A stretch of DNA of 64,000 bases from Methylophilus glucosoxydans (GCF_042676145.1 NZ_JBHTJW010000002.1:496001-560000), one strand, 5' to 3'; counted from the stretch's first letter, positions 15,933-25,915 are shown. Program-made: numbers and translations. Notes: generated by a model not told the origin, from the sequence alone.

Positions 15933-17609
15933 ATGGCAAACATAATAAAATCAAATTTTTCATATTTAACAGATAAGTCAGAAGTAACAGCAATCAGTCT
16001 GTGGGTTGTTTTTATAATGGTCAGTGGGAATTACTCACTGTTCCATGGCATTTCAAAAATATATCCACTTACGATACACAACATCCCCTTTCTAGTATCA
16101 ATCTCCCTATTTTTCACATTCTTAACAGCAATCTTTTTTCTTTCTGTTTGCTTGGGGAAATATGCACGCTGGATCCTAGCCTTCTTAATAATTGTTTCCT
16201 CTCAAGCTGCGTATTACATGGATCACTTGGGTGTGATCATTGATACAGTAATGATTGATAACATCATACAAACGAACCGAAATGAAATCTCTGGTTTAAT
16301 AACTAGCAGCTTAATTGGCAGGACATTTATTTTTGGCTTAATTCCGGCTTGGTGTGTGATTAAGTATTTTCCCAAAAATACCAACTTTAAGAATGAATTA
16401 ATTTCCAGACTTAAAACCATAGGGTTTCTGATTTTAGGTGTCGTTGTTTTGGTGGTACCGTTTACAGCCGACTATGCGACATTCATCCGCGAGCACAAGA
16501 TTGTTAGGTTTTATGCAAATCCAACCTATGCCACTTATTCATCGATTAAGTTTTTAACAAGTAAGTTGAGTGTAAAAACAAACAATGGGCCTTTAATCAA
16601 TATTGCTGGCGATATAAAAAACCTTGACCTCGCAGATAGTAAAAAAGAGCTGATCATTATGGTTGTCGGTGAAACGGCGAGGGCCGATCGTTTCTCACTT
16701 AACGGTTATAAACGCGATACTAACCCTCGGCTATCAAAAGAAAATGTAGTTAGCTTCAGTAACGTATCCTCGTGTGGTACCTCAACATCAGTGTCAGTTC
16801 CTTGTATGTTCTCGTCTTTGGGGCGAGAACACTATGAAAAAGAAAAAGCTTTAGCTCAAAAGAATGTCCTTGATGTACTAAACGATCATGGAATAGCAGT
16901 TTTGTGGAGAGATAACAACTCTGACTCAAAAGGGGTTGCAACTCGTGTTCGTTACGAAGACTTTAAATCTCCAACCCTTAATCCTGTGTGCCATGGAGAA
17001 TGCAGAGATATTGGTATGTTAAACAAACTGGATGATTATATTAATCAGAATAAAGGCAAAGATATATTTATTGTATTGCATCAAATGGGCAACCATGGCC
17101 CTGAGTATTATCGGCGCTACCCCAAAGAATTCGAAAAATTTAAACCAGCTTGCCAAACTGGTGAGTTGAGAGATTGCAGTAAGCAGGAAATTGACAATGC
17201 TTACGATAACGGTATTCTATATACGGATTACTTTTTATCAGAGGTCATAAACTTTCTAAAGAAACATGACGATAGATTCGAGACTGCAATGCTATATGTG
17301 GCAGACCACGGCGAGTCACTCGGTGAGCATGGGTTTTACTTGCATGCAGCGCCATACATGCTGGCCCCAAAAGAACAAAAGCATGTCCCTGCCATTTTAT
17401 GGACAGGGAACAATTTTGATTACAACATTGACGATATTAAACCATTTAAAAACCAAGCGCTTTCACACGATGACTTATTCTGTTCAGTCATGATTGCATA
17501 TGAGTTAGAGTCAGGTATGTGTGGAGGCAAGAATAAAATGCTAACCAAGAATAAGAACTTAAAGAACTACGCTATCTCTGATGAGAGTAACAGTGTTCGC
17601 ATAGATTGA
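15933..17609 (+). CDS. eptA: Phosphoethanolamine-lipid A transferase (EptA/MCR family)
   Basis: Inner-membrane sulfatase-fold enzyme (558 aa from this ATG) that transfers phosphoethanolamine from phosphatidylethanolamine to lipid A. About five N-terminal membrane helices are followed by a periplasmic catalytic domain. Zn/catalytic motifs are intact: VGETARADRF (~E245), SCGTSTSVSVP with the nucleophilic threonine near 280, HQMGNHGPEYY and ADHGESLGEHG (~457). Cysteines sit at positions typical of the disulfide-rich family. The ATG at 15933 is preceded by GAGAGGAAG; an in-frame TTG 33 nt upstream is not preferred. It converges on the PmrB-like kinase gene with 2 nt between. Such enzymes reduce binding of cationic antimicrobial peptides. 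Confidence 0.93.
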   Translation: MANIIKSNFSYLTDKSEVTAISLWVVFIMVSGNYSLFHGISKIYPLTIHNIPFLVSISLFFTFLTAIFFLSVCLGKYARWILAFLIIVSSQAAYYMDHLGVIIDTVMIDNIIQTNRNEISGLITSSLIGRTFIFGLIPAWCVIKYFPKNTNFKNELISRLKTIGFLILGVVVLVVPFTADYATFIREHKIVRFYANPTYATYSSIKFLTSKLSVKTNNGPLINIAGDIKNLDLADSKKELIIMVVGETARADRFSLNGYKRDTNPRLSKENVVSFSNVSSCGTSTSVSVPCMFSSLGREHYEKEKALAQKNVLDVLNDHGIAVLWRDNNSDSKGVATRVRYEDFKSPTLNPVCHGECRDIGMLNKLDDYINQNKGKDIFIVLHQMGNHGPEYYRRYPKEFEKFKPACQTGELRDCSKQEIDNAYDNGILYTDYFLSEVINFLKKHDDRFETAMLYVADHGESLGEHGFYLHAAPYMLAPKEQKHVPAILWTGNNFDYNIDDIKPFKNQALSHDDLFCSVMIAYELESGMCGGKNKMLTKNKNLKNYAISDESNSVRID

Positions 17610-17611
17610 AA

Positions 17612-18958
17612 TTAGAGGTCAACAGTAGACTCGAGGTCTGTATTAAAAATCACTTTAACAATCAGCCCTGTCGATTTAGGTTGTTTATTGATTAATATGA
17701 TTTCAGCATGATGCTTCTGGGCGATCTCCTGAGCGATTGAAAGACCTAGCCCAGACCCAGATGCTTTGTCACTATGAGCGCGATAAAATCGCTCAAACAC
17801 TTTGTGAATATCCTCTGGATGAATACCTGGTCCTGAGTCTTCAATTTCTATTTCAATGGCATGATGCTGTGATCTTATTTGAATATTAATCAATCCATCT
17901 TCGGGGGAATAGTTGATTGCGTTCACTAGAAGATTATTGAATAGAATCTCAATTTCATCAGCAACTCCAAAAATATGAACATCATCAGAGTAAGTCATGC
18001 CAACATCCAGTCTTTTTGCCATGTAGATAGATCGAAGATCATTCAATACCCTGACGATGAGCGCGTTCAAGTCTACTTTGCTAACTGATCCTGGTCGCGA
18101 ATCAGGTTCGACCTTTGATAAGGTCAACAATTGTTCTACTAAACGTTCCATTCGACTAAGACTGTCAAAAACACGCGGTAGTCGATCTTGCAGTTCTTTT
18201 TGGTTAGCATGATTTAATGACGAGAGCTGTAGCCTCAAAGCGGTGACTGGCGTTCTTAGTTCATGGGCTGCATCGCTGGTAAATCTTTTTCTGAGCGTAA
18301 TAAATGCATTCGCATTTTTCATCCAAACATTTAAAGATCGAATGATTGGAATCAACTCATTTGGCTGTTTATTTTCATTAAATAGATTCAGCTCATCCAC
18401 ATTTCTTTTGGCCATTTCTTCTGACATTACAGTCAGCGGCTTAAATGTTTTTTGAATGATTAACAACGTCACAATAATTAAAAAGGGCACCACCAGCAAT
18501 TGGGGAATAATCAGCTTGATGGCTACATCTCGAATGGTTCGTTGGCGTAATTTATAGTCCTGAGCCACTACGCAAGTCAGACCCTCTTGGCTTAAGATAA
18601 AAATGCGCCAGCGTTTGTGATCTATCCATTCTGTAAATAGACCAGATTTGTCGGTTTTGGCTGCAAAGACGCCTCGATGCGATTGGTAAATAATCTGGTT
18701 ATTTTGTTTAATCTGGATAAGATAATCTTGCTCTCCATGCAGCTTAGATTTTCTGAGTCCGGAAATGAAGTTCTCCTCAGGTGCCGCATTTTCAGCAAAA
18801 TTCTCAATCATAGCCGATGCTAAATGCTCCATATTCGCGTCATATAGCTCCCCTAACTCGTCTTCTGCAGAGTGATAGGATAAAAAAGAAAGCAGCCCAA
18901 TAATGAAGACGATGCCCAAAGAAAGATAAATAGTCAGTTCAAACTTAATAGAACGCAT
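17612..18958 (-). CDS. Sensor histidine kinase, PmrB/QseC-like
   Basis: Membrane sensor kinase of 448 aa. One helix near residues 10-27, a periplasmic sensor of ~125 aa, a second helix near 155-175, a HAMP segment, then HisKA with the phosphorylated histidine in SDAAHELRTPVTALRLQL (~240), N-box NNLLVNAINYSPEDG, and G-boxes DSGPGIHPED and GSGLGLSIAQEIA. It begins directly after the stop of the response-regulator gene (no gap) and is transcribed with it. The adjacent eptA and the PmrA box support a PmrB-like role, sensing envelope stress or cations; the signal is unknown. Confidence 0.88.
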   Translation of the reverse strand: MRSIKFELTIYLSLGIVFIIGLLSFLSYHSAEDELGELYDANMEHLASAMIENFAENAAPEENFISGLRKSKLHGEQDYLIQIKQNNQIIYQSHRGVFAAKTDKSGLFTEWIDHKRWRIFILSQEGLTCVVAQDYKLRQRTIRDVAIKLIIPQLLVVPFLIIVTLLIIQKTFKPLTVMSEEMAKRNVDELNLFNENKQPNELIPIIRSLNVWMKNANAFITLRKRFTSDAAHELRTPVTALRLQLSSLNHANQKELQDRLPRVFDSLSRMERLVEQLLTLSKVEPDSRPGSVSKVDLNALIVRVLNDLRSIYMAKRLDVGMTYSDDVHIFGVADEIEILFNNLLVNAINYSPEDGLINIQIRSQHHAIEIEIEDSGPGIHPEDIHKVFERFYRAHSDKASGSGLGLSIAQEIAQKHHAEIILINKQPKSTGLIVKVIFNTDLESTVDL

Positions 18959-19636
18959 TTACTTTTCCTTTTTGTCAGGAAAGGCATAACCTATGCCTCG
19001 AATGGTCTGAATGATGTCAGGGCCAAATTTCTTGCGGATATGATGCACATGCACTTCAACCGCATTACTGTCGATCTCTTCACCCCAGCCATAGAGCTTC
19101 TCTTCCAATTGTGATTTAGAAAAAATCATTCCTGGCTGCGACATCAGGTGATACATGATTGCGAATGCTTTACTGGAAAGCCTGTGACTTAAAGCACCAG
19201 CAGATAACGTGTAATTTGCGGTATTTAATACCACGCCATTAATTTCAATCTGATTGGTGAGCCGTTCTTCTTTGCGCCTGAAAATAGCCCTCAGTCTGGC
19301 TTCCAGTTCTTCAATTGCAAATGGCTTGAGTACATAGTCATCTGCCCCGGCATCTAACCCCTCAATTCGGTGCTCTATTGCATCCCTGGCGGTAATGACG
19401 ATCACAGGTGTTTGATTACCTGCCTTTCTGAATTCAGTAAGCCATTCAATCCCGTTTTTTTTGGGTAATCCAATGTCGAGCAAAATTGCATCGAATACCT
19501 CTTGCATGATTGCCTGTTCGGCCTGCATCGCATCCTTAGCCCAATATACGGCGTGCGCTCGCATAGCCTGTTGCAATCCTTCGCCTATCATCGCGTCGTC
19601 TTCCACCAGCAGAAGTTTCACTTTGCGTCTCTCCAT
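18959..19636 (-). CDS. OmpR-family response regulator, PmrA-like
   Basis: Response regulator of 225 aa from the ATG at 19636 (MERRKVKLLLVEDDAMIGEG). Receiver domain with acidic pair EDD (~12-14), phospho-acceptor aspartate in DAILLDIGLP (~55) and conserved lysine in VLKPF (~105). The C-terminal winged helix carries SNAVEVHVHHIRKKFG and IRGIGYAF. An upstream in-frame codon adds eight residues without support. The perfect PmrA-type box 30 nt upstream suggests autoregulation and control of the divergent efflux genes. Confidence 0.9.
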   Translation of the reverse strand: MERRKVKLLLVEDDAMIGEGLQQAMRAHAVYWAKDAMQAEQAIMQEVFDAILLDIGLPKKNGIEWLTEFRKAGNQTPVIVITARDAIEHRIEGLDAGADDYVLKPFAIEELEARLRAIFRRKEERLTNQIEINGVVLNTANYTLSAGALSHRLSSKAFAIMYHLMSQPGMIFSKSQLEEKLYGWGEEIDSNAVEVHVHHIRKKFGPDIIQTIRGIGYAFPDKKEK

Positions 19637-19665
19637 GACATTTACGAGCAGATTAAACACTCAAT

Positions 19666-19682
19666 CTTAAGGTTGCCTTAAG
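19666..19682. promoter_or_regulatory. PmrA-type box between regulator and efflux operon
   Basis: CTTAAG-GTTGC-CTTAAG, an exact six-N5-six direct repeat as described for PmrA/BasR boxes. On the plus strand a TAATAT (19705-19710) lies ~22 bp downstream, so the box sits just upstream of the -35 position. On the minus strand it lies just before the regulator start. It can therefore control both directions. Confidence 0.75.
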
Positions 19683-19729
19683 AAAAGCACTGCAAGATGC
19701 CGTCTAATATGATTAATTTCACACTCTTT

Positions 19730-21052
19730 ATGAACCGAATAATCTGCACCAGGATTGCTTTGTCGTTCTTCGTAGCGCTGCTGACTGCCTGTCAGGGTCC
19801 ACAGTCTATCAAACCTAAAGAACTCGTTGCCAATATCGTGTCCCAAGACCGGTCATTGCAATCAAAGCAACATGAGCAACTTAATGAAACAGATGAGTTT
19901 CTTTCTGAGTATGCTGCAGTCATACTCGCCTTGCGTAACAATCCTACTTTTCAAGCGCAATTAACAGAACTGGAGATTGCGCAGGCAGACTTGCAACTCG
20001 CCAGTCAAATCAGCAATCCTTCAGTATTTTATGCTTTTGGAGTAGCGAATAAACCTTATCGGTATGCCATAGAGTTTCCACTTGAGGCGTTATTGCTCAG
20101 GCCGTTACGACTTAAGCAAATGCAAGCTCAATCAAAACAGACGCAACTCCAATTAATGCAAACTGGATTCTCACTTGTGCGCGACGCGCGTGTCGCTTAC
20201 GCACAAGCCGTTATTAGCCAGGAAAAAGTTAAAAGACTGGAGGAGGCTTTAAGTGTTAACAACACGATCACCCGATTAGCTAAAACTCGTGAGAATTTAG
20301 GGGATACCAGCGCTCAAGATTCGCTGATTGCAGAAAACGAAATGTTATTAGTCGAGCGAGACTTGCAATCTGCATGGATTGAAGCACGGATTGCGAATAC
20401 ACAACTCATGCATATGCTTAATCACGCAAATGAGACACGGAAGTTATCACTAAGCGATGCACTGTTACCTTCCTGTTCTGCGGAAGACATTAGCCAATTA
20501 AAAACTGCTGCGATCTCTAGCAGAGCAGATGTCCTTGCTGCTGAAGCTGCGATCATGGCTGTGAAAGAGAAGCGCCGTTTGAACGGGCTAAACTGGTTAG
20601 CGCCTGCTGCTATTGCAGATGCAACCAGTGGCCAAACCAATGGTCATGTTCTGGCGCCCGCCCTTAGATTCAATTTGCCTATCTTCAATCAAAACCAGGG
20701 ACAGGTCGAACGTATTGATGCTGAGCTACTAAAAACCATGCACGAGGCTGAGGCGACCAAACTGAAGGCCTCCCTTGATATTCAAGTCAGTCAATTCAAA
20801 TACCAGCGTGATTGCCAAGAGTGGCAACAGTTGCAGACGGCGTTACTTCCCAATTCAGTGCAAGTCATTCATGACGCTGAAACCGCCTATCAGAACGGTG
20901 AGATTGCTTATTTAAGTGTGCTGGAAAGCACCAGAAAATATCTCAATCTTAAACTGCGAGAGACCCAACTGAAAGCAGACATGATTCTGAGTTGGTCGGA
21001 CCTCATGCGCAGCACCAGCACCTCCCAAAGTCTCACGATTAATCATCATTGA
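19730..21052 (+). CDS. Outer-membrane efflux lipoprotein (TolC/CusC-type)
   Basis: Outer-membrane channel subunit of a tripartite pump, ~440 aa. Start placed at MNRIICTRIALSFF because it yields a lipoprotein signal peptide with lipobox LLTACQG; upstream in-frame ATGs at 19697 and 19709 overlap the predicted -10 region. The body shows two TolC-type repeats rich in helical A/L/Q heptads (LEIAQADLQLASQISNP; ETAYQNGEIAYLSVLES). It ends 10 nt before the adaptor gene. Substrate is not evident; the partner RND pump belongs to the heavy-metal (HME) side of the family. Confidence 0.82.
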   Translation: MNRIICTRIALSFFVALLTACQGPQSIKPKELVANIVSQDRSLQSKQHEQLNETDEFLSEYAAVILALRNNPTFQAQLTELEIAQADLQLASQISNPSVFYAFGVANKPYRYAIEFPLEALLLRPLRLKQMQAQSKQTQLQLMQTGFSLVRDARVAYAQAVISQEKVKRLEEALSVNNTITRLAKTRENLGDTSAQDSLIAENEMLLVERDLQSAWIEARIANTQLMHMLNHANETRKLSLSDALLPSCSAEDISQLKTAAISSRADVLAAEAAIMAVKEKRRLNGLNWLAPAAIADATSGQTNGHVLAPALRFNLPIFNQNQGQVERIDAELLKTMHEAEATKLKASLDIQVSQFKYQRDCQEWQQLQTALLPNSVQVIHDAETAYQNGEIAYLSVLESTRKYLNLKLRETQLKADMILSWSDLMRSTSTSQSLTINHH

Positions 21053-21062
21053 AAGAGAAGTC

Positions 21063-22244
21063 ATGTCGATCAACCACCACATGATAGTCATCAAATCACA
21101 TCGCTTTATAACATGCCTGTTAGGATTGTTGATGCTGTGCCCATTATTTGCTCTATCCGAAACAATCACTGCCAATGAAAATCAGTTCAATCAGGTCGAA
21201 TTATCAAACAGTGCAATCAAGAAATTGGGATTGGAAGTAAGAGAAATACGCTCGGTAAAAGCACTTTCATCAAAACTATTTCCAGCACAAATCGGCTATG
21301 CGCCTCAAGCGCTCACTAATTACATTACTCCTTTTAATGGGTATGTCGACTTGAATGCTCATTTGCATTTGGGAGATAAGGTCAAAGCAGGACAACTGCT
21401 ACTCAAAATCAAACCCGTGGTGACACCAGAAACTAGACTGAGTTTGCTAACCAACCTTTCAGATACGGAAGGACAACTCAAATCCTCGCAGGAACAAGTA
21501 GAAGCGAATCGCTTGGTATTTAACAGAGCCAGGCAGTTATTTATGCAGCACGTAGGCAGTCAAAAGAGTGTCGATGATGCACAAGCTAATTTAGCGATTG
21601 CAGAAACCAATCTCAATACCGTCAAGCAGAAACACGCGCTGCTGAAACAAGCCGTCGCAGAGGGCGCAAGCGGCGTATATGAGATTAAAGCAGCGAGAGA
21701 CGGTGTCATTGCTAGTGTCAATTTTACTTCCGGCCAACTCTTGGCCGGAGGTAGTAAATTGCTGGATATCGTGAGTACCAATCAATTACTGATCACCGTT
21801 TTCGTTCCACAAGAGCAGATTAAAAATTTGCAATTAAACGATGCCTGGATTTCAGATGATACGGTAAGCGATAAAGAAATTCATTTAAAGAAAGTGATGC
21901 TGCCCCTAGATGCAGATCCGCAAACAGGGATGCGCAAGGTGATGTATATATCCTCGGATATAGAAGAGCTTGCCGTCATGCAAAAACTTAGTGTCAACAT
22001 TTTTGAGCGAGCACCAAGACTGATGGCATTGGGCATACCCTGTTCGTCAATTGTGGTCGATATGTATGGAGGTGAATGGATTTACCTCAAAGAGGATGAA
22101 ACGCATTTTCGGCGTGAACGAGTGTTTGTCTCAGACAAGACCTCAAACGCCTGTGTAGTTAAGAAGCCACATCTGACAGGACGATTTGTTGTGTCTCAGG
22201 GTGCTCAAGAATTATTTGCGCTTGAAACAGGCTACACGCATTAG
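21063..22244 (+). CDS. RND efflux periplasmic adaptor (membrane fusion protein)
   Basis: Periplasmic adaptor of 393 aa with an N-terminal signal sequence (hydrophobic CLLGLLMLCPLFALS, ~19-33). A lipoyl-like segment GYVDLNAHLHLGDKVKAGQLLLKIKP (first block ~100-115) and an alpha-hairpin rich in Q/A/E (~130-195), followed by beta-barrel and membrane-proximal regions with GVIASVNFTSGQLLAGGSKL. No His/Met-rich N-terminal metal-binding tail is seen. It lies between the outer-membrane and pump genes in a compact operon. Confidence 0.87.
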   Translation: MSINHHMIVIKSHRFITCLLGLLMLCPLFALSETITANENQFNQVELSNSAIKKLGLEVREIRSVKALSSKLFPAQIGYAPQALTNYITPFNGYVDLNAHLHLGDKVKAGQLLLKIKPVVTPETRLSLLTNLSDTEGQLKSSQEQVEANRLVFNRARQLFMQHVGSQKSVDDAQANLAIAETNLNTVKQKHALLKQAVAEGASGVYEIKAARDGVIASVNFTSGQLLAGGSKLLDIVSTNQLLITVFVPQEQIKNLQLNDAWISDDTVSDKEIHLKKVMLPLDADPQTGMRKVMYISSDIEELAVMQKLSVNIFERAPRLMALGIPCSSIVVDMYGGEWIYLKEDETHFRRERVFVSDKTSNACVVKKPHLTGRFVVSQGAQELFALETGYTH

Positions 22245-22257
22245 GGCAGAACTGAAT

Positions 22258-25200
22258 ATGTTGAAAAAACTGACGACGCGGGCTATTCAGCTACGCCACC
22301 TTGTAATTGCCCTGGCAATCATGCTTATTTTGGCGGGATTGCGGTGGATTCCAGAAACGCCGATGGATGTCTTCCCTGAGTTTTCTCCAGTCAAAGTGGA
22401 GATACAAACTGAAGCACCAGGGCTATCGAGTCTGGAAACAGAACAACTGATCTCCATTCCTGTTGAGCATGCCATGAATGGAATTCCGCATCTTAAAACA
22501 TTGCGTTCAAAGTCGGTGCTTGGCCTTTCATCTGTTGTCATGCTGTTTGAGCCCAACACCCAGATTGACGTGGCCAGACAGGCTGTACAAGAGAGACTAT
22601 TGCTAGTTAGCCAGCGATTGCCTGCAACCGCTAAAACACCTGTAATGCTACCGCCCTTATCTTCGCTTTCCAGGGTATTAAAAATTGGCTTAACCTCAGG
22701 TCAACTATCCATCCAACAGTTAAGCACGAAAGCATTGTGGACAATACGACCTCGTTTGATGTCTATTCCAGGTGTGGCCAATGTTGCGATCTGGGGATTA
22801 CGCGAGCCTGAACTGCATATTCAATTTAACCCGCTCAAACTTTCACAATACCAACTCTCTGTTTCCCAAGTCGGTCAACAAGTCACGTCTGCAATCAGTT
22901 CCGAGGGATCAGGTTACCTCGATACGGATCAGCAAAGACTGGCTGTCACTTATGACCGGCCCACAATCTCAAAAGAAGATTTTATGGACATGGTAGTGGG
23001 GATTAATAATGGCATCCCCATTAAGCTTGGGCAAGTAGCTGAGGTTGAGTGGCATCATGCGATGCCTATTGGCGATGCCGTCATCAATCGTGGAGACGGT
23101 TTGTTGTTGATTGTCGAAAAACATCCTGATGCCAACACGCTGAAAGTGACCGCAGACATTGATCGGGCGCTTAAAGAATTGAAGCCGGGTTTAAAAGATG
23201 TCACATTGGATGCCACCATCTTCAGGCCAGCATCGTTTATTGAGCAAGCCATCGACAACCTAAAACAAGCCATTCTGGTTGGCATTGCGTTAGTTGCAAT
23301 CATTTTATTCTGGTTCTTACGCAAGCCCGGTCCAGCCGTGATTAGTCTGGTTGCCATTCCGGTATCTTTGGTCACCGCCATCTTAATTCTTACCTGGTTG
23401 GGAATATCAATTAATACCATGGTGCTTGCAGGTCTGGTGATTGCATTAGGTGAGGTCGTCGATGATTCGATTATTGATTTGGAGAATATACTGCGTGCGG
23501 TAGAAAAGAATCAAAACAGCCAGCATCCTAAATCTCTTCTGAAAGTGATTGTTCAAGCCTCTTATGAAGTGAGAGGCGCAGTGATCTATGCCACGCTTAT
23601 TGTGATGTCAGTATTCATTCCGGTCTTTTTCCTTGAAGGCATTGCCGGTGCATTCTTTAAACCACTTGCATATGGCTATTTGTTAGCCATCTCAGCCTCA
23701 CTGCTGGTAGCCCTCATATTGACACCCGCGCTGGCATATTGCCTATTGAAGAACACACGGCATATTCCTCACGCCAATTCACCAGAGCTTACCGTTGTGA
23801 ACAAATGGTTATCTCGCATGTTGGAACAACCAAAAAAAGTCGTGCTCGGTGCGATGATTGGATTGTGTTTGATCATGTGTAGCATCCCATTTCTTGGTTC
23901 CGAATTCATACCGGCTTTTAAAGAGCGAGATTTTTTGATGCACTTTGTTTCGCGCCCAACGACATCCGTTGAACAGATGAAAAAAATGACTGTTCGTGCC
24001 AGTGAGGAGTTGATGCAAATCGATGGTGTCAGAAACTTGGGGGCACATATCGGGCGCACTGAAGTCGCTGATGAAGTGGTCGGTCCGAATTTTGGTGAGC
24101 TCTGGGTAAGCATTACTCCAAACGTCCCTTACGAAGAAACGGTGCAAAAAATCAATCAAACAATCTCTGGGTACACCGGCATTTTTACGGATGTACAAAC
24201 CTATCTGAAGGAGCGCACTAAGGAGGTAATGTCTGGTAACAGTTCGAGTATCGTGATTAGATTATTTGGCGATGACTTGGAGACACTTAGAAGTAAAGCC
24301 GAAGAAATACGTCAAATAATAGCAACAGAGCCTGGCGTGATTGATCTGAAAGTTGAATCGCAAGTATTGGTGCCACAAATTCATGTGCGTATTAAAAATT
24401 CGCACGCTGCAAAATATGGAATCAATGAAGCTGAGATCAAGCAGGCACTGACTTTGATGACGCAAGGCAAAGTTCAGGGCGAAATATTGATGGATCAGGC
24501 AAGATTTAATGTGCGTCTCATCAGCAATCACCCAGTACGTGATAACTTGATGTCACTTAGACAGTTGCAAATATTAAGCCCAACAGGGGCAGTTGTGCAG
24601 CTATCGGATGTTGCTGATATCTATATTCAACCAACACCAAACGAGGTGAAACGAGAATCTGCTTCTCGAAAAATTGACATCTCTGCCAATGTGGCTGGAA
24701 AAGATAGTGGTGGCGTTGCCTCGTCTATTGAAAATAAGCTCTCACATATCAAGTTGCCAGATGGCTATTACATTAAATTCATGGGCGAGTACGCAGAGCA
24801 GAGAACTGCAACTAAAACGCTGATTGCATACACATCCTTGGCACTTCTGGTTGTTTTTATACTGATTAAAACATCTCTTAAATCAGTACGATTAACGCTG
24901 ATGTTGTTTGCAATGCTTCCTTTTGCGATTGCTGGTGGTGTTCTGGGAATATGGTTTTCCGGGGGAGTGACATCTCTCGGCGCCATGATCGGATTAATCG
25001 CCGTGATTGGGATTGCAGCTAGAAATGGCATTTTGATTATTTCAAATGTTCAGCAACAGTCCCAGAATTCCGCGATAACAAAGGAAATTCTAATATCCGC
25101 CATATCAAGCCGCACTAGAGCAATCGCCATGACAAGTTTAGCAACAACCATGGCTTTAATGCCGATCATATTTAAAGGGCCAATTTCAGGATATGAAATT

Positions 25201-25317
25201 GAGTACCCGTTGGCTTTGGTTGTTGTCAGTGGTTTGTTGTTTGCGGTGATGGCCAATGTAGTTTTGATGCCGTCTCTACTGTTGATTACGAAGAGCCGGA
25301 ATGGGACATCTCTTTAA
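22258..25317 (+). CDS. RND efflux pump, CzcA/CusA (HME) family
   Basis: Inner-membrane proton-driven pump of 1019 aa. Start chosen at ATG 22258 (MLKKLTTRAIQLRHLVIALA), 13 nt after the adaptor stop; a longer frame begins inside the adaptor gene. Typical RND layout: helix 1, large periplasmic loop, helices 2-6 with GLVIALGEVVDDSIIDLENI in helix 4 (the acidic proton-relay region), second periplasmic loop, helices 8-12 ending with TSLATTMALMPI. The N-terminal DVFPEFSPVKVEIQTEAPGLS motif is of the CzcA/CusA type. Metal specificity cannot be assigned. The 3' end abuts an IS fragment. Confidence 0.9.
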   Translation: MLKKLTTRAIQLRHLVIALAIMLILAGLRWIPETPMDVFPEFSPVKVEIQTEAPGLSSLETEQLISIPVEHAMNGIPHLKTLRSKSVLGLSSVVMLFEPNTQIDVARQAVQERLLLVSQRLPATAKTPVMLPPLSSLSRVLKIGLTSGQLSIQQLSTKALWTIRPRLMSIPGVANVAIWGLREPELHIQFNPLKLSQYQLSVSQVGQQVTSAISSEGSGYLDTDQQRLAVTYDRPTISKEDFMDMVVGINNGIPIKLGQVAEVEWHHAMPIGDAVINRGDGLLLIVEKHPDANTLKVTADIDRALKELKPGLKDVTLDATIFRPASFIEQAIDNLKQAILVGIALVAIILFWFLRKPGPAVISLVAIPVSLVTAILILTWLGISINTMVLAGLVIALGEVVDDSIIDLENILRAVEKNQNSQHPKSLLKVIVQASYEVRGAVIYATLIVMSVFIPVFFLEGIAGAFFKPLAYGYLLAISASLLVALILTPALAYCLLKNTRHIPHANSPELTVVNKWLSRMLEQPKKVVLGAMIGLCLIMCSIPFLGSEFIPAFKERDFLMHFVSRPTTSVEQMKKMTVRASEELMQIDGVRNLGAHIGRTEVADEVVGPNFGELWVSITPNVPYEETVQKINQTISGYTGIFTDVQTYLKERTKEVMSGNSSSIVIRLFGDDLETLRSKAEEIRQIIATEPGVIDLKVESQVLVPQIHVRIKNSHAAKYGINEAEIKQALTLMTQGKVQGEILMDQARFNVRLISNHPVRDNLMSLRQLQILSPTGAVVQLSDVADIYIQPTPNEVKRESASRKIDISANVAGKDSGGVASSIENKLSHIKLPDGYYIKFMGEYAEQRTATKTLIAYTSLALLVVFILIKTSLKSVRLTLMLFAMLPFAIAGGVLGIWFSGGVTSLGAMIGLIAVIGIAARNGILIISNVQQQSQNSAITKEILISAISSRTRAIAMTSLATTMALMPIIFKGPISGYEIEYPLALVVVSGLLFAVMANVVLMPSLLLITKSRNGTSL

Positions 25318-25329
25318 AATTAGTTTGAG

Positions 25330-25850
25330 ATTACAGCAAGGTCGTGCATTGCAAGCTCTACACTACGAAAATGCCGATTACATCTGCCGACTTGCTCAAC
25401 GACAAAGTGCTGCCGTTCTATACCAGCCAAGGCCTGCCAATGCTGCGAATTCTGACTGACCGTGGTACCGAGTATTGCGGAAAAGTAGAACAGCATGATT
25501 ACCAGCTCTATCTGGCAATCAATGACATCGACCATACCAAAACCAAGGCCATGTCACCGCAAACTAACGGTATCTGCGAACGCTTCCATAAAACAATACT
25601 GCAGGAGTTTTACCAAATCACCTTCCGCAAGAAGCTCTATGAGGATATTAATAGCTTGCAGAAAGATCTGGACGATTGGCTGGATTATTACAATAATGAA
25701 AGAACTCATCAGGGCAAGATTTGCAACGGCAGAACGCCGATGGAAACTTTGCTCAGTGGGAAATTGATTTGGGATGGCAAAAACCTGAACCAAATCTAAC
25801 CTGACAGACACCCACTAAAACTCGGTAACTGTCAGATCAGGTCTGAGCTA
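25330..25850 (+). pseudogene. IS481-family transposase remnant (C-terminal part)
   Basis: The frame from ~25338 to 25799 encodes the C-terminal half of a DDE integrase-core transposase: DRGTEYCG with the second aspartate and NGICERFHKT with the catalytic glutamate, then YYNNERTHQGK. The N-terminal part (HTH and first D) is missing, so it cannot transpose. Beyond the stop, CTGACAG...CTGTCAG and a TCAGGTCTGAGC stretch look like the remaining terminal sequence. It begins within ~20 nt of the RND stop, so a deletion or recombination removed the left part. Confidence 0.75.
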
Positions 25851-25915
25851 GTACATAATTTTTGCTTCATACTTTCACTTTCACAAGAGATGCTAGAAGT
25901 AGGTTTTTTTAACTT

